64,000 nt of DNA from Macrosoma leucophasiata. Its lineage: Eukaryota > Arthropoda > Insecta > Lepidoptera > Hedylidae. A program made the translations under genes and the position numbers. The DNA lies in contig JAWQUS010000020.1 in assembly GCA_036365455.1 (NCBI GenBank), positions 1,151,001 through 1,215,000 on the forward strand. Direction: 5' to 3'. This document shows positions 10,866 through 22,261 of this stretch, piece by piece. Below the pieces are notes generated by a model. The model worked only from the letters and a program-made list of their open reading frames with translations. It was not told where the DNA came from and searched no databases. How positions within the stretch are numbered: position 1 is the stretch's first letter; each line of letters begins with the position of its first letter.

Positions 10866-11010
10866 TAGATTACCTTGGAAACAATGTAGTTCCACTTTCG
10901 ACATCTAATCGAACTTAATTCAGTTCTAGTGAGTAGAACAGAATTGTCCATCTGTTAGTGGTCGAGCCGAACGAACGAAAAAAGTTTTGATGGGACACTG
11001 TAATCGAATA
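10866..11010 (-). repeat. direct repeat pair, copy 2
   Basis: See 9948-10090. This copy has an in-frame stop and small indels. Confidence 0.6.
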
Positions 11011-11161
11011 AGTCCGCTCGAGTTTTTCCTTTTGGTTCATAGAATCGTTCGCTAATCGAGTGATTAGGGACCTTTGCTACCAACTACGTATTGATATCTG
11101 GATAGATTTTTATGAAGGCTTCTGTCTGCGTCTTCGTATGCGAAGATTGCATTTTATAGAA

Positions 11162-11480
11162 TAACTAGCTGTGCCCGCGACTTCGTCTGCGTGAGAATTT
11201 ATGATTGTTTAGTATCTACACTGACGAAGTCGCGGGCGCAGCTAGTATAAAAGTAGCCTAAGTTACTCGTTATTACATAAGCTATCTGCCAGTGAAAGAC
11301 CCGTCGAAATCGGTCCAGCTGTTCCCAAAATTAGCCCCGCCAAACAGACAGACAGACAAAAATTGTAAAAAATGTTTTTTGATATATGTACCGTGTATAC
11401 AAACATACGTATATAAGTATGTATTTAGTAAAAAGCGGTTATTTTAATATTACAAACCGACATTCCAATTTTATTTATTT
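11162..11480 (+). repeat. V-type RTE-like retroelement end
   Basis: aactagctgtgcccgcgact / gacgaagtcgcgggcgcagc hairpin, then aaatcggtccagctgttccc, acagacagacagac and an AT-rich tail. Close to 52695-53165. Confidence 0.7.
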
Positions 11481-11659
11481 GTATAGATATATTTCGAGAA
11501 ATCTCTTTTTACCTACACTCCTTTATTCCAAAGTTAATCTGACAAACACGTGTACGGAGAAGATTTTATCCACGAAGATACATTTACCCAATTTAACTGC
11601 CCCAAAAAACTAATAGTAATAAGCCACTTCTGCCCAGGAATTGAACACAGGGCTGGGGT

Positions 11660-11875
11660 TAACAACGCCCCGAGTTCAATTCCCGAGAGTCGAGAGAGAC
11701 TGCTGTTGGGATTTCTCAATTTTCTAGCAGTTTCCCACCGGCGGGGTATGATTATATTCACGGAGATGTCAATAGGCTGGCCATAATATAAAACGTTACT
11801 GGTATTCGTATGAATACTTGAATGCATGCATTTATTTCTGCCTACCCTTTCGTGGAATATAGGCAAGAAGATATA
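11660..11875 (+). repeat. SINE G, diverged
   Basis: Degraded head and body with the G 3' end (gcatgcatttatttctgcct). It stands tail-to-tail with the next copy. Confidence 0.6.
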
Positions 11876-11898
11876 TACATATATACATTTATTTAAAT

Positions 11899-12068
11899 CG
11901 GTGAAGGGGTAGGCAGAGGTAAATGCATGCATTCAAGCATACATGCAATCATCCACAATTCGCCGGTTACGTTTTGGCCCATGTAACAGGTGGCGAACCT
12001 GTTGACATCTCCGGGCACATTACCAAACTTCGAGGTGTTGGGAAATTTCAAGAAAATGGAAAAAATCA
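11899..12068 (-). repeat. SINE G, tail half
   Basis: Starts gaaggggtaggcagaggtaa: the reverse of the G 3' end, then the body up to about 12068. Confidence 0.7.
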
Positions 12069-12454
12069 TTTATTAAAACTAATAATTATATAATAAATTT
12101 ATTTATAGCTTATAAATCATGAAACCGTACCAGTAAGGACGTTAAATAAACAATTACGATGCGATTGTGATATTACATTTCAGATTATTTATGACAGTTA
12201 AGGCTTCCGCATTCAGGTTGAGGTTTGTAAGCGGATGTAAGCTTATGATATATTATTATGCGTTTGTAGAGAATATACCCTCGGTGAAGTGCGAAGGTAA
12301 AGATAGGAGGTATCCACCTACATGACATATTGTGTTAAAACTATTTTGGAGATTCTGTATTTTCATATTTATTTAAAGTGGTACCTATTAGGTAAGTATT
12401 AAGTCTACTGCCCACTGCCTATGCCTGCAATGATATGCAGAAATGTAGATTTTT
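12069..12454. other. AT-rich, nothing recognised
   Basis: No coding, RNA or repeat signal that I can support. Confidence 0.3.
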
Positions 12455-12552
12455 TAGGTAGATGCGGCACGAGAGGGTTGTCAGGACTGGGATATCTGGC
12501 GCGCTTCACTCTCTGCCTACCCCGTTACGGAACTGCGTGAAGATACATAGAT
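12455..12552 (+). repeat. LINE 3' end fragment
   Basis: ggcacgagagggttgtcagg...actctctgcctaccccgtta: end of the LINE seen at 20900-21250. Confidence 0.6.
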
Positions 12553-12697
12553 TTTTTTAAAAATTAATTAGTAAAGTACGCTTACACTCACTGCCCTACA
12601 CTAGGTATAAGATTATATATATATTTTTTTAATTTATTTATCGCAAAAGGTGTACAATATTAGTTTATAATAGTAACTAAAGAAAACTATAAAAGGT

Positions 12698-12785
12698 TTG
12701 TGACTATGGGTGCCGTTGTACACACATAAATCAAACACAAACACCCAGACCCTAAAACATAGATGTTTAGGTCATACAAGATACT
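12698..12785 (-). repeat. SINE P body relic
   Basis: gggtgccgttgtacacacat...cacccagaccc is the reverse of the P body, degraded. Confidence 0.5.
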
Positions 12786-12845
12786 CGGCCTGGTATGAAG
12801 ACTGAAGCTAGACTGTGCCAAGACTGACCGGGTGATTTCTTTAAA

Positions 12846-12906
12846 TGTTATGGTAGTGGCGAACAAGCGTGCAGTTCACATTGATGTTAAGTGATGACTG
12901 CAGCCT
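12846..12906 (-). repeat. repeat X 3' tail
   Basis: tatggtagtggcgaacaagc...gatgactgcagcc: a 3' tail in reverse, ahead of a full plus copy; together a fold-back pair. Confidence 0.7.
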
Positions 12907-12912
12907 TCTTTT

Positions 12913-13202
12913 ACTGGTGGTAGAGTTCCAGTGACAGAGCTCGCGGGCGTAGGCACCACCGCATTACCTAATATACTTGCCGCTAAATGGTAGTGTTCAG
13001 TACTATCGTGTTCCGGTCACGTGGTAATGTACGGCCCTGTAATTTCCGGCACAGAGGCATAACACCTTAGGCCTCAGGAGTGGTAACGCATCTGCATTTT
13101 GACCTTGGTCTTTGTGTGGGTGTATATAGGCTGCAGTCATCATTTAACATCAACGTGAACTGCATGCTTGTTTACCACATCCATTACATGAAAAAAAAAA
13201 AG
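12913..13202 (+). repeat. repeat X, full copy
   Basis: Complete X-a. Its stem reads GAGTTCC/AGAGCTC, still largely pairable. Confidence 0.85.
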
Positions 13203-13214
13203 CCTTTATCGACC

Positions 13215-13345
13215 GACAACGCATCTGCTTTCTGACCTCTGGTTTTTGTGTGGGGGTCCACACAAAAACCAGAGGTCAGAAAGCAGATGCGTTGTCACCT
13301 CTGAGACCTTAGTTGTTATGTCTCTGTGATACTTATTACAGTGGG
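13215..13345. repeat. repeat X-b fragment in perfect fold-back
   Basis: About 38 bp (caacgcatctgctttctgac...) at 13219-13257 are complementary to 13260-13297 with almost no loop. The right arm continues as an X-b minus copy to about 13345. Confidence 0.75.
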
Positions 13346-13547
13346 CATACATGAAAATTTATCAAACATAAGGTAGTAGTGAACATAACAGCTATACTGT
13401 GTTCATAATAGAACTGAACATCTGTGATATGATTGGATACGTGTCTAGAATCCTAGCAATAAGCACTGCAAGATTTATTGAAGGCTTTTGTTATAGGCTT
13501 GATACGAAAGCTATTTGTACCTAATGTAATGTAGGGCTCCGTATGAA

Positions 13548-13875
13548 GCGCGTATGGCCCCGCGGCTTAGTTGGTTAAGCGATTCGGGCGCGGTCGGATG
13601 TGTGATGGGTGACCGCTAGTGGCAAATTAAAATGCGCGTGCTTCGGAGGGCCCGTTAAGCCGTCGGTCCCGGTTGCTATCGATAGATAGCAGTCGTTAAA
13701 CCTTGTCGGAGGTCTATGGGTGGTTTAAAAACATCCGACAGCGGGTAACCACTAACCAGTATCTCCACCAACCCGCATTGGAGAAGCGTAGTGGAGTACG
13801 CTCCACGCTTCCCAAAGTGGGGAGAGACTCGTGCCCAGCAGTGGGACGTAGAATGGGTTGCCATTATTATTATTT
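13548..13875 (+). repeat. repeat Q, lepidopteran retroelement
   Basis: Begins gccccgcggcttagttggtt; contains ccgttaagccgtcggtcccg, accaacccgcattggag and the 3' mark gtgcccagcagtgggacgta, then TTA repeats. A common lepidopteran element; partial copies at 38805 and 40135. Confidence 0.65.
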
Positions 13876-14022
13876 ACCTATTATTATTATGCTTTCGTAA
13901 CAATACAACCACATCAAAGAAGCAGAACAACAACATAAGCCTCAGGGGTGGTAACGAATTTGCATTTCGATCTTCGATTTTCGTCGATTTTATATACTTA
14001 AATAAGGAATATCTTATATATT

Positions 14023-14311
14023 TACTGGTGGTAGAGCTCCAGTGACGGAGCTCGCGGGCGTAGACACCACCGCATATACTTGCCGCTAAATGGTAGTGCT
14101 CAGCACTATCGTGTTCCGGTAAGGTGGTAATGTACGGCGCTGTAATTACCGGCACAGAGGCATAACATCTTAGTCCTCAGGAGTGGTAACGCATCTACAT
14201 TTTGACCTTGGTCTTTGTGTGGATGTCTATAGGCTGCAGTCATCACTTAACATCAATGAGAACTGGATGCTTGTTTACCACTTCCATTACATAAAAAAAA
14301 AATACACAAAA
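14023..14311 (+). repeat. repeat X, full copy
   Basis: Complete X-a. An X scrap (cataagcctcaggggtggta) precedes it at 13933-13975. Confidence 0.85.
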
Positions 14312-14452
14312 ACCAATACCGCCATCGGCATCGGGATGTGATGATCCCACCGCCTACTAGTGGTAGCAATTTCTTCTACTGGCAGAGAATTCTTCCACTG
14401 GTGCTGTCAGTCAACCGAACAATGGAGATCAAATCATTCCAATAGTATTGTA

Positions 14453-14640
14453 TCAAATCATACCGACTAGGTCGTCGGTCCATCTTGCAAGTGGACGCCC
14501 TACGCTGCGCTTGCAGATACGTGGTCTCCACTCGAGAACCTTTCTGCCCCAACGGCTATCGGTTCTCTGAGCTATGTGCCCTGCCCATTGCCACTTCAGC
14601 TTGGAGATCTGTTGAATAACTGTTAACTGGATACTTGAAA
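14453..14640 (-). pseudogene. RTE-clade LINE ORF2 C-terminal fragment
   Basis: The minus frame reads ISKLKWQWAGHIAQRTDSRW then RSVGRPLARWTDDLV, the typical C-terminus of RTE-type endonuclease/RT proteins. It is heavily 5'-truncated, so only a relic. Confidence 0.75.
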
Positions 14641-14644
14641 CAAA

Positions 14645-14745
14645 TATCTGTAGGCCATACAAGTATTCGTTCCGGTGCGGGGATCGAACCCGCGACCCTT
14701 CGAATCAAACGATAATCTCACACCGCTGGACTAACCTGTTCTTCA
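14645..14745 (-). repeat. SINE P head
   Basis: ggtgcggggatcgaacccgc...cacaccgctggactaacc is the tRNA-like head reversed. Confidence 0.75.
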
Positions 14746-15484
14746 TCATTTTTTTACAGGTTTAATTTCCAGCCTGCCTTTTATGTATTTCGGTTGACAA
14801 CAATCCAACGAGCATTATGCAGCAGATTGCTGTTTTCCTGAAAAGTTTGTAAACATCGTGTTACGAACATTGTAAATTATATAATAAGGATATATGTATA
14901 GGTACATAGTGATCATAAGGAGAATTGTTCTCATAAATAATTCATACAAGATGAGTCCACAAACCTTTGTAACGTTGTATACACGTACTACGCCGTATCA
15001 CTTGTATGGATTGGTACCATGAGTGAAGTATTAAATACTTAATATGCCCACAAATATCGGACGTAAGTTACCTTAACGCGGTTTCACGTACGCGACACCG
15101 GCGCATCGGCATCGCAATAAGGCCTGCTGCGCTCGGCCGGTCGTTATCGCGCTGTGGTGCCTAAGGTGGGGATGACGCATCACTCCCGGTGACTCCCAGC
15201 TCCCGGCGATCGACGCGCCACCGCACAATTGCGTTATAATTCTTTGATTGCATATTATTATTATGATATTTAATAAGATGTTTTTTATCTACTTATATTT
15301 TATTTACTTTGGTATTAATCTATTTATTATTGTTTGTACCTACTAGTATGTATTACATTTATCGTTTAATTAAGTATGTTATTTTAATGGCTTATTATCT
15401 GTTTTATATCCGTATGTATGTACCTTGTATAAGTATTAGTACAATTATCCTTTATTATAAATTTGACATCCGTGGTTCACTCAC
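14746..15484. other. no gene recognised
   Basis: AT-rich except for a GC patch at about 15090-15230. No supported feature. Confidence 0.3.
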
Positions 15485-15720
15485 TTAGGGTCCTGTTGAA
15501 AACCAGCGTCAGGTACCTTTTACATGAAGGTACCTGACATTTGCTGAACAGGACACCTTTTTGGCAGCCGTGAGACACATATTACGTGTATAGGTATGTA
15601 TTAATTTTTAGAAAATGTGTTGTCTATTCTCTGTTACCTGTTACGTTTTATGTCTGTTTTATGTGTCTCGCTGTGTGTCAAATAAATGTTTCTTATCTTA
15701 TCTTATCTTATCTTATCAAT
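15485..15720 (+). repeat. retroelement 3' end with (TCTTA)n tail
   Basis: A nested hairpin (tcaggtacctt/aaggtacctga inside gtcctgtt/aacaggac, 15491-15562), then a 3' region with aaataaa and tcttatcttatcttatc. Looks like a LINE end; clade not known. Confidence 0.5.
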
Positions 15721-16627
15721 GTACTACATAGTTCTCATCAAATTGATGTTTAATTATGTCAAAGAACACGGTCTCAAGTCTAGTAAGGTGTTGTTGGGTT
15801 TTTGAACTTATTCTTCTTTTGGAGCGATTGGGAAAATTGATAAGAGTTATTTTTTAGGATGCAAACGCAGATCGAGGGATAAAAGCGACAGACTGAAGTT
15901 AGTTGCTAGACAGATAAAAGCAACAGTCTGAAGTTAGTTGCTAAACTTTTTTGTCGTATTTTTTTATTTGTGGCATATTGGACTGTGTGCAAGGAGACAG
16001 GTATAGAATCAGGGAATCTTTGGTAAATTTTAAACTATAATTCAGTAGAGGCAGCACGACAGCCTTCTTCATCTCAACGCTGGGTGTCTTATTCCACACA
16101 TAATATCTGTTTTGTTGTAATACAAAACAGTTGTATTTTGGGCTCTACGAATGTCTTAAGTGTCACAAAAAAGATTAAGAGAGAAAGCTCTATACAGGCG
16201 TTTTCTACTTCATTAAAAAAACATGTCTCATCATCTAACTTACCCCAAACCGCAAGTTAGCGTACATAAGATGTACAGTTTATGAATAATAAATGAAAAA
16301 GCGATTGTTTGCGTGAGATGTTTGAAAAACTTCACAGTACGCGTCATAAGCATGAAATTTGTTTAGCAAGTCATGAATATGTATGAACAACTTACTATGA
16401 TGAATATTTTTGGGTTTAATCGGTTGGAGAATGTGAGTGATCAGTTGTGGGTGTTCCAAAATTGAAACAAGCTATTTTACCTCGTAAAATATTTATAGTG
16501 GAAATATCAGTTAAGCCAAGATTTAGTTCACAAATAGAAACATGAAACAATAGGGCTGTGTCCGAGTTACGAAATCCTTACTTTTTATCATATTTGAAAA
16601 TGTAGATGGAATGTAAAATGAATATAA
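15721..16627. other. no gene recognised
   Basis: AT-rich. A short tandem-like pair 'gacagactgaagttagttgc' (about 15888-15945) is the only pattern seen. Confidence 0.3.
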
Positions 16628-16690
16628 AGTTTTTTTTTTTTATGCAATGGAAGTGGCAATTAAGCTTGCAGTTCACATTGATGTTATATA
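16628..16690 (-). repeat. repeat X tail (left arm)
   Basis: atgcaatggaagtggcaatt...cacattgatgtt, the reverse of the X 3' tail. Its partner is at 17415-17475. Confidence 0.7.
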
Positions 16691-16715
16691 GGTTAGGCTA
16701 GCATAGGCTAGCTAG

Positions 16716-17388
16716 CATCCCCCCGAGGGTTTCCGCCTTGTCGTGGCGGGGGGGCTCAGTACCCGGTGGTTGTCCCCACACCGGCGAAGCCAAGAGGAAC
16801 CCAGAGAGGGGGCGGCGTTTGGCGTGGCTCTGCCCGCCACTCGCTGCTGTGGAGAGGAGACGCCTGGGGAGATCGAAACGGGTACGAAATACCCGTACAC
16901 CTGTACGGGTATTTCGTTGGCCCTGCACCCTATCCCCAGCCGCCTGGTGGTGGTCCCTCCGTTGGATAGAGACGTGGTGGGGCCGCGGGGAGGCGGTTGA
17001 AGTCCCCTGGGGCCGGACTGTATGCCCCTGGACTCCTCCACCCTGGCGTCTTGGGACGCCTGGCGTTGTAAGTGGTCGGGGCAGGGACCTTTGGGTGTCG
17101 AATGATGTCCGTCGCCCAAATGGAGATAGGTCTCAAGCTGGGTGGCTTGCACATGTTCCGCACGCCACTAGTGTTGGTTGGAGCCAAAGAGCTCAACCTG
17201 CGGAGGGCTCGGAGACGAGCAGCCGCCGGCGGGGTCGCGGATGTGTGCGTAAGCGTTCCCGTGACCCCGCCACTGATGGCGGAAGAGTCGGAACACCGCG
17301 GGGTTTTAGTGAGTACGAGTCTCACACTACCTGCCGTCTTCAAGCCTAGACGGCGGGTGCCCATGAGAGTTGCCCCGCGTAAAAAAAA
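16716..17388 (+). mobile_element. GC-rich 673 bp retroposed unit with 10 bp target duplication
   Basis: Strongly GC-rich against AT-rich surroundings. It ends in A8 and is flanked by an exact ggctagctag (16706-16715, 17389-17398). Short frames run through it on both strands but none resembles a known protein. Marks such as ttccgccttgtcgtggcggg and tgagtacgagtctcacacta suggest the 5' region of a non-LTR element or a SINE derived from one. Confidence 0.7.
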
Positions 17389-17414
17389 GGCTAGCTAGGA
17401 TAGCCTGCTGTCCT

Positions 17415-17475
17415 TACTTTACATCAATGTGAACTGCAGGCTTGTTTGCCACTTTCATTACAAAAAAAAAAATAT
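17415..17475 (+). repeat. repeat X tail (right arm)
   Basis: acatcaatgtgaactgcagg...cactttcattac then poly(A). Complements 16628-16690. Confidence 0.7.
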
Positions 17476-17489
17476 ATCAATATCCCAAC

Positions 17490-17595
17490 TACTATTTTTA
17501 TATTGTAAACGGGACTTAATCGCGTACTATTTTAATCGAAGTATGTATTTACCTCCCGATTAAGGATTAAGTTCCGTTTACAATATAAAAATATG
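17490..17595. mobile_element. short MITE
   Basis: tttttatattgtaaacggga and its complement near 17575-17595; arms about 29 bp. Confidence 0.65.
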
Positions 17596-17687
17596 AATAC
17601 AAATCGTGAAAGTTTAAAACAATTAATCCCAATTACTAATTTGTAGTTGCTCCAATTGTTTTTAAATTATTTTATTCGCAATAACAA

Positions 17688-18094
17688 ATGCGCGTGAAAT
17701 ACATATATTTTTTTAAAGAAATGTACCACTGCGCAATGTATCAAAGATTTCATATTTACTTCAGCCTATTCAACTATAAAGGCGTGTCCACACTCTTTCA
17801 TTTCCAACTCATACAAATAATAATTCTACTCACGAACGTTGTACGTGATAGTATTATTTCAAATGCAAAGGGTAAAAAGCGTGGTTGTATTAAAAGAGAT
17901 GGCTCATGTAATAGAGTCTTGCAATCATGTGTACCCAGATTATTCTGGAACCTTATTTCATAAGAATAAAGTCGATTTTGCCTTGATAACACTTGCTATT
18001 AAAATCAAATGGTCTGTTTTATTTCTGACTGTATAAGGTTCATTTTTGCCTTGATATTCCCATGAAGTAAGTATACGAAGTACTTAAGTGATAA
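17688..18094. other. no gene recognised
   Basis: Contains short open frames of up to about 90 codons with no recognisable domain; treated as chance frames. Confidence 0.3.
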
Positions 18095-18800
18095 ATATAT
18101 TGTTACGGTCCCGATTTGGTGGTTTTTAGAAGTTAAGGATTCCGTACGTAAAAGGTAAAAACGGGAGGGAACGAAAAAGGTTAATCCGTCCGTGCGTCCG
18201 ACCGTCCGTCCGTCTGTTTGTCTGTCCGTCCGTCTGTTTGTCTGTCCGTCCGTCCGTCCGTCCGTCCGTCCGTCCGTCCGTCCGTCCGTTCGTCCGTCCG
18301 TCCGTCCGTCCGTCCGTCCGTCTGTCTGTCACCAGGTTGTATCTCATACACATACGTGATAGGTAGAATGCTGAAATTTTCACAAATTATATTTTTCAAT
18401 TATATTTCCGTTACCGCTTTAACAACAAACACTGAAAATAAAAAAAAATAATAATAATAGTGGGAGGTCCCTTTACAACAAGTGTGTTATTTCGTATTTT
18501 AATTCAATACTTATAAATAACCATTATAACCAGGTAGACGCTTAACATTTTCACAGAATATTTAGTTGTAGGTATATAACTTTTCAAAATAAATAATTAA
18601 ATAAAAATTAAGTGAATATTAAAGTGCGGCTCCCATAGAACATACGAAATTTTTAAGCAATTTTTACTCGATCTCTATAAACAGGTAGAATTTTGAAAAT
18701 TTTCAAAGTATACAACAAACGGGACTGTTTTTAGGTATAGATAATGGTACGAAACCCTCCGTCCGCGAGTCCGACTCGTACTCAGCCAGTTTTTGTTAAA
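18095..18800 (+). repeat. repeat related to Y, with (CCGT)n satellite
   Basis: Starts near tgttacggtcccgatttggt. It holds a ccgt/ctgt tetranucleotide array (18186-18331), then caccaggttgtatctcat, and ends near gcgagtccgactcgtactca. A common lepidopteran dispersed repeat of uncertain class. Confidence 0.55.
18186..18331. repeat. (CCGT)n / (CTGT) microsatellite
   Basis: About 146 bp of tcc gtcc gtcc units with a few changes to ctgt. Confidence 0.95.
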
Positions 18801-19211
18801 GTGGATGAAATTTATTCAATGAGGGGGCTACAATTTTTAGGGTAACGATAATGTTATGGTGAATTGGATGAATCGCACCTTTCATATTGGATTCGGACTT
18901 CAAAAGCTTGTTTGTAAACGATGCCTTTATATAGGAAACCTTGGTCCTTCCAAAACTTTATTGTCATGGAAATGATGATGATGGGTTCGGAATACGGGTT
19001 TTAGAGTGCATATTGAAGAATATCGATCTTTAAGGACGATATGCTTAACAAAAAAAAAAAGAAAAAAATGTAAAAAAAAAACGGTTCGTTACAATTTTTT
19101 TTTTAATTTTGAACGAAATTATAGGACAATGCGGAGGGGTACACTAGTCGGGAAAAAACGTCTGTAATGTACCCACCAGCCTAAGATTATTATTGTAACA
19201 TCTTTTTATTT
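18801..19211. other. no gene recognised
   Basis: AT-rich with long A and T runs near 19050-19105. Confidence 0.3.
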
Positions 19212-19447
19212 CTTTTAGGTAATGGAAGTGGCAAACAAGCATGCAGTTCACATTGATATTAAGTGATGACTGCAGCCTATAGACACTTACACAAAGACCA
19301 AGATTCGATCCCCGCACCGGTACAAATATTTGTATGGCCTACAAATATCTGTTTCGGGTTTGGGTGTTTGTGTATGTGTTGTATGTGTACAACGGCACCC
19401 ACGACACAGGCATATACCTACTGTGGGGCTGTGAGTGTAAGCGTATT
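19212..19447. repeat. X tail (minus) joined to SINE P body (plus)
   Basis: 19212-19299 is a reversed X tail; 19300-19447 is SINE P from gattcgatccccgcaccggt on. The junction lies inside the P head, so P was truncated by or upon insertion. Confidence 0.7.
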
Positions 19448-19835
19448 TTATTTATTATATTTTTATTTTTGATATTTTGTTTCTTTTATTAATACTTCTT
19501 TTAATTTTCAATAATAAGGAACTTTGTTCCTTACTATCCGGTGTCCCACGACACCACACGATTTTTTATTTCAAGATGTGAATTTTACCAGAAATTTTAA
19601 TGAAGATATGTTGCCACTAATGAGGTCCAAGTTGTTATGCCTCAGTCCCGGAAATTACGGGTACCACGTGGTGCCTGCGCTCTGAAATTCCATCGTTTTT
19701 ATGTCATAAGGCCGAACAACTCTTTTGACAATTTTTTTTAAAAACCCTGTTTGATCGCACCACATTAACACTACAGAGGAAAACTCTACCAGTAAGTATT
19801 TTAATCTCTACAATGTAATATTATAAAAACCAGTC

Positions 19836-20252
19836 AAGTGCGTGACGGGCCACGCGCAGTTTAGGGTTCCCTAGTTCTTAGGTTTGAATAATGTACCTAA
19901 TGAAAAACATAAATACACTGTAATATTTTCTATGGCAACTCCATATTCAACATTTTCGAGTAAAATAATTTTTTTCGAATATTACTCGCAAACTTGTAAA
20001 GCCAACTTAAGTGTGATAGTTTTCCTTTTAATTTCTTTATTTTTCCTTACTATTTCCATAACGTTTGAATTTCTAACAACAACCGTTTAGTTGGCGTGTT
20101 ACATGTAGGGGAGGTACCCTAATTTTTTTTTTTTCATTTTTTTATCCTGTACCAAATTTAAAGTCTCTAGTACCAATAGTTTTTGCGCTTCACTACGGAC
20201 AGACAGACAGACGAGCATGACGAAACTATAAGGGTTCCTTGTTTACGAGAGT
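19836..20252 (+). repeat. repeat Y copy 1
   Basis: aaccagtcaagtgcgtgacg...ccacgcgcag, tactcgcaaacttgtaaagc, and the end gacagacagacagacgagca...gggttccttgttta. Copies at 48604-49244 and 63719-64000. Confidence 0.7.
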
Positions 20253-20649
20253 AAGTGACTTAGGAAAAAAAACATAACCTTAACAAATATTTTGGTACAA
20301 CCGAATACGCGTGTTACGCTCCTACGCCTAAACCACAAAACCGATTTTGGTAACTTTTTCTGCTACATGTAGGGACTAAATATGAAATAACAATTAAGGG
20401 TCGAGTCACCTCCAAACGAGCGGCAAAGCAGGGGCGGTTGGCTAGTACATAATAAGTAGGTAATCTTATTTTTCGCAACATTTTGAATCACTTTCTTTCT
20501 TTTTCTCTATACTCTTTGTTATCAGTTTGTAAAAAGTGAAATGAGACATCTGATATACCTACCTACGTACATTAGTATATCTTAGTGATATTCTTGATTA
20601 TATTTCTTTTAGTTTGTAAATTGACATGTTTTGATCTATTATGTTCTTA

Positions 20650-20805
20650 GGTTTTCGCGAGCTGCACTCATTGAAATAAAACTAGTTTTCGGATTTATCT
20701 CGCGTATATTAAACTAATATGATTATTTCGGTTCCATTTTAAATAATCATTTCAGTTTAATATACGCGATATATAAATCCGAAAACTAGTTTTATTTCAA
20801 TGTAT
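20650..20805. mobile_element. fold-back MITE
   Basis: ttgaaataaaactagttttc...cgcgtatattaaac (left) and its complement (right, 20755-20805), arms about 50 bp. Outer sequence related to 6975-7372. Confidence 0.75.
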
Positions 20806-20899
20806 TGACTTATTGTTATTTGCTTTAATTTATTTTGTTTGTTTGAGACGATTCGTAAGTGGTGTTTGTCGTCCTAAATGAATAAATAAATTACTGATT

Positions 20900-21250
20900 C
20901 TCTTGTGACTTTGTGTGAATGATAGTATCGGTGTAAAAATGAAAAAAGGCATGCTCCGATGGTTCGGGCATATAGAAAGAATGTCGAATGAGCGAATGAC
21001 TAAACAGATATACAATGCGAATATGGATGGTTGCAGAGGCCCAGGAAGACCAAGGCTGACCTACCATGACCAAATAGGTCGAGTTCTGTCTGATGGTGGG
21101 GTCAAAAGTCTTAGGAATCGGCGTGCATGTATGCAGAGAACGATGAAGGTAGACGAGGCACGAGAGGTTTGTCAGAACCGGGATGTCTGGCGCTCTACAC
21201 TCTCTGCCTACCCCGTTAGGGACCTGGCATGAAGATACATACATACATAC
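20900..21250 (+). pseudogene. LINE ORF2 C-terminal fragment with (ATAC)n tail
   Basis: The frame 20915-21232 reads LRWFGHIERMSNERMTKQIY and RGPGRPRLTYHDQI, typical of LINE reverse transcriptase C-termini; RTE-like, but the clade is not certain. Ends ctgcctaccccgttaggga then gatacatacatacatac. Near-identical partner at 26470-26812. Confidence 0.8.
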
Positions 21251-21705
21251 TGATTCTCTTTCACTAGTAACTTGGACCACATTTAATTGAAGCCAGTTCG
21301 AATGTTCGTATCTTCACTCGCATCATTGAATCGTGTGATTTCAGAATTTGTAATTACCCGACATCGGATCAACGATTGCGATGTCCATAGCAATTCACCA
21401 TTCAATATTTCACTGCGTTGCGGTCTTTTTGGATAAGTAATAAATATGTTCATAAATAAATATACACGGTAAATTTTTATCGTTTTGTATCTAAATATTT
21501 TTTTGGCTTTGAGGTTGTTTACATTTTTGGGCCTCTTAGTTTATAGCCTGTGCCGTAGCACTGACGTTACTGTTCATTGATCAATCGCTTTAATTATAAA
21601 GTGGAATACAATCAATCCGTTTTATTACAATTTATTTCAAGGAAAATGTTCCTTTTATTTAGATTTTTCATGGATATTTCTGTCGGTCGGTTCATGACTT
21701 TTTTT

Positions 21706-21795
21706 TTATATTATGGAAGTGGCAAACAAGCATGCAGTTCACATTGATGTTCAGTGATGACTTCAGCCTATAGACACCCACACAAAGACCAAGTT
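21706..21795 (-). repeat. repeat X tail
   Basis: ttatggaagtggcaaacaag...cccacacaaagacca. Confidence 0.75.
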
Positions 21796-21949
21796 TTGGT
21801 AGTATGTTCTGACGGTTAATCGAGTGTTACTTAAAGGGAAGGGTTAAGAGTTAAATAGGGCACAAATATTTCGCCACTTTTGCAATGTCGATCTTTTAAA
21901 CGACAGAATTTGAGAAACAATTAATTTGGAAACTTCATTGTAATCTTTT

Positions 21950-22095
21950 TCTATGTTATGAAGGTGACAAACAGGCTTGCAGTTCACATTGATGTTAAGT
22001 GATGACTGCAGCCTATAGATACTTACAGACACCAGAAGTCAAGATGCAGATGCGTTGCCACCCCAAAACCTTAGTTGTTAGGTCTTTGTGATAGT
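21950..22095 (-). repeat. repeat X-b, partial
   Basis: Tail, then gccaccccaaaaccttagtt...ctttgtgatagttatta, the X-b block. Confidence 0.7.
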
Positions 22096-22261
22096 TATTA
22101 ATTGTAATACCTAGTTTATTTTTCGTAAAATGCAAGTTCATTTAGGAATGAAAGAAAAATGGAAAGAAAGATTTTACATCGGATGGGAATTGATCTTCTC
22201 AGTATTATTTTTAAGGCACGGCAGCCTAAAAATAAAATGGTAAAGACGGAATATTACATGA

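Noticed and set aside
16698..17398. Several overlapping open frames of 70-200 codons on both strands
   Set aside because: The stretch is GC-rich, which lowers stop frequency in all frames; the frames overlap on both strands and match no protein. It is better read as a non-coding retroposed unit.
18186..18331. Possible CRISPR array or satellite locus from regular repeats
   Set aside because: Simple tetranucleotide repeat without spacers, in an animal genome; no CRISPR.
18126..18451. Open frames of repeated Arg/Thr/Asp/Gly or Ser/Val/Arg/Pro
   Set aside because: They are translations of the (CCGT)n microsatellite, open in several frames by nature of the repeat.
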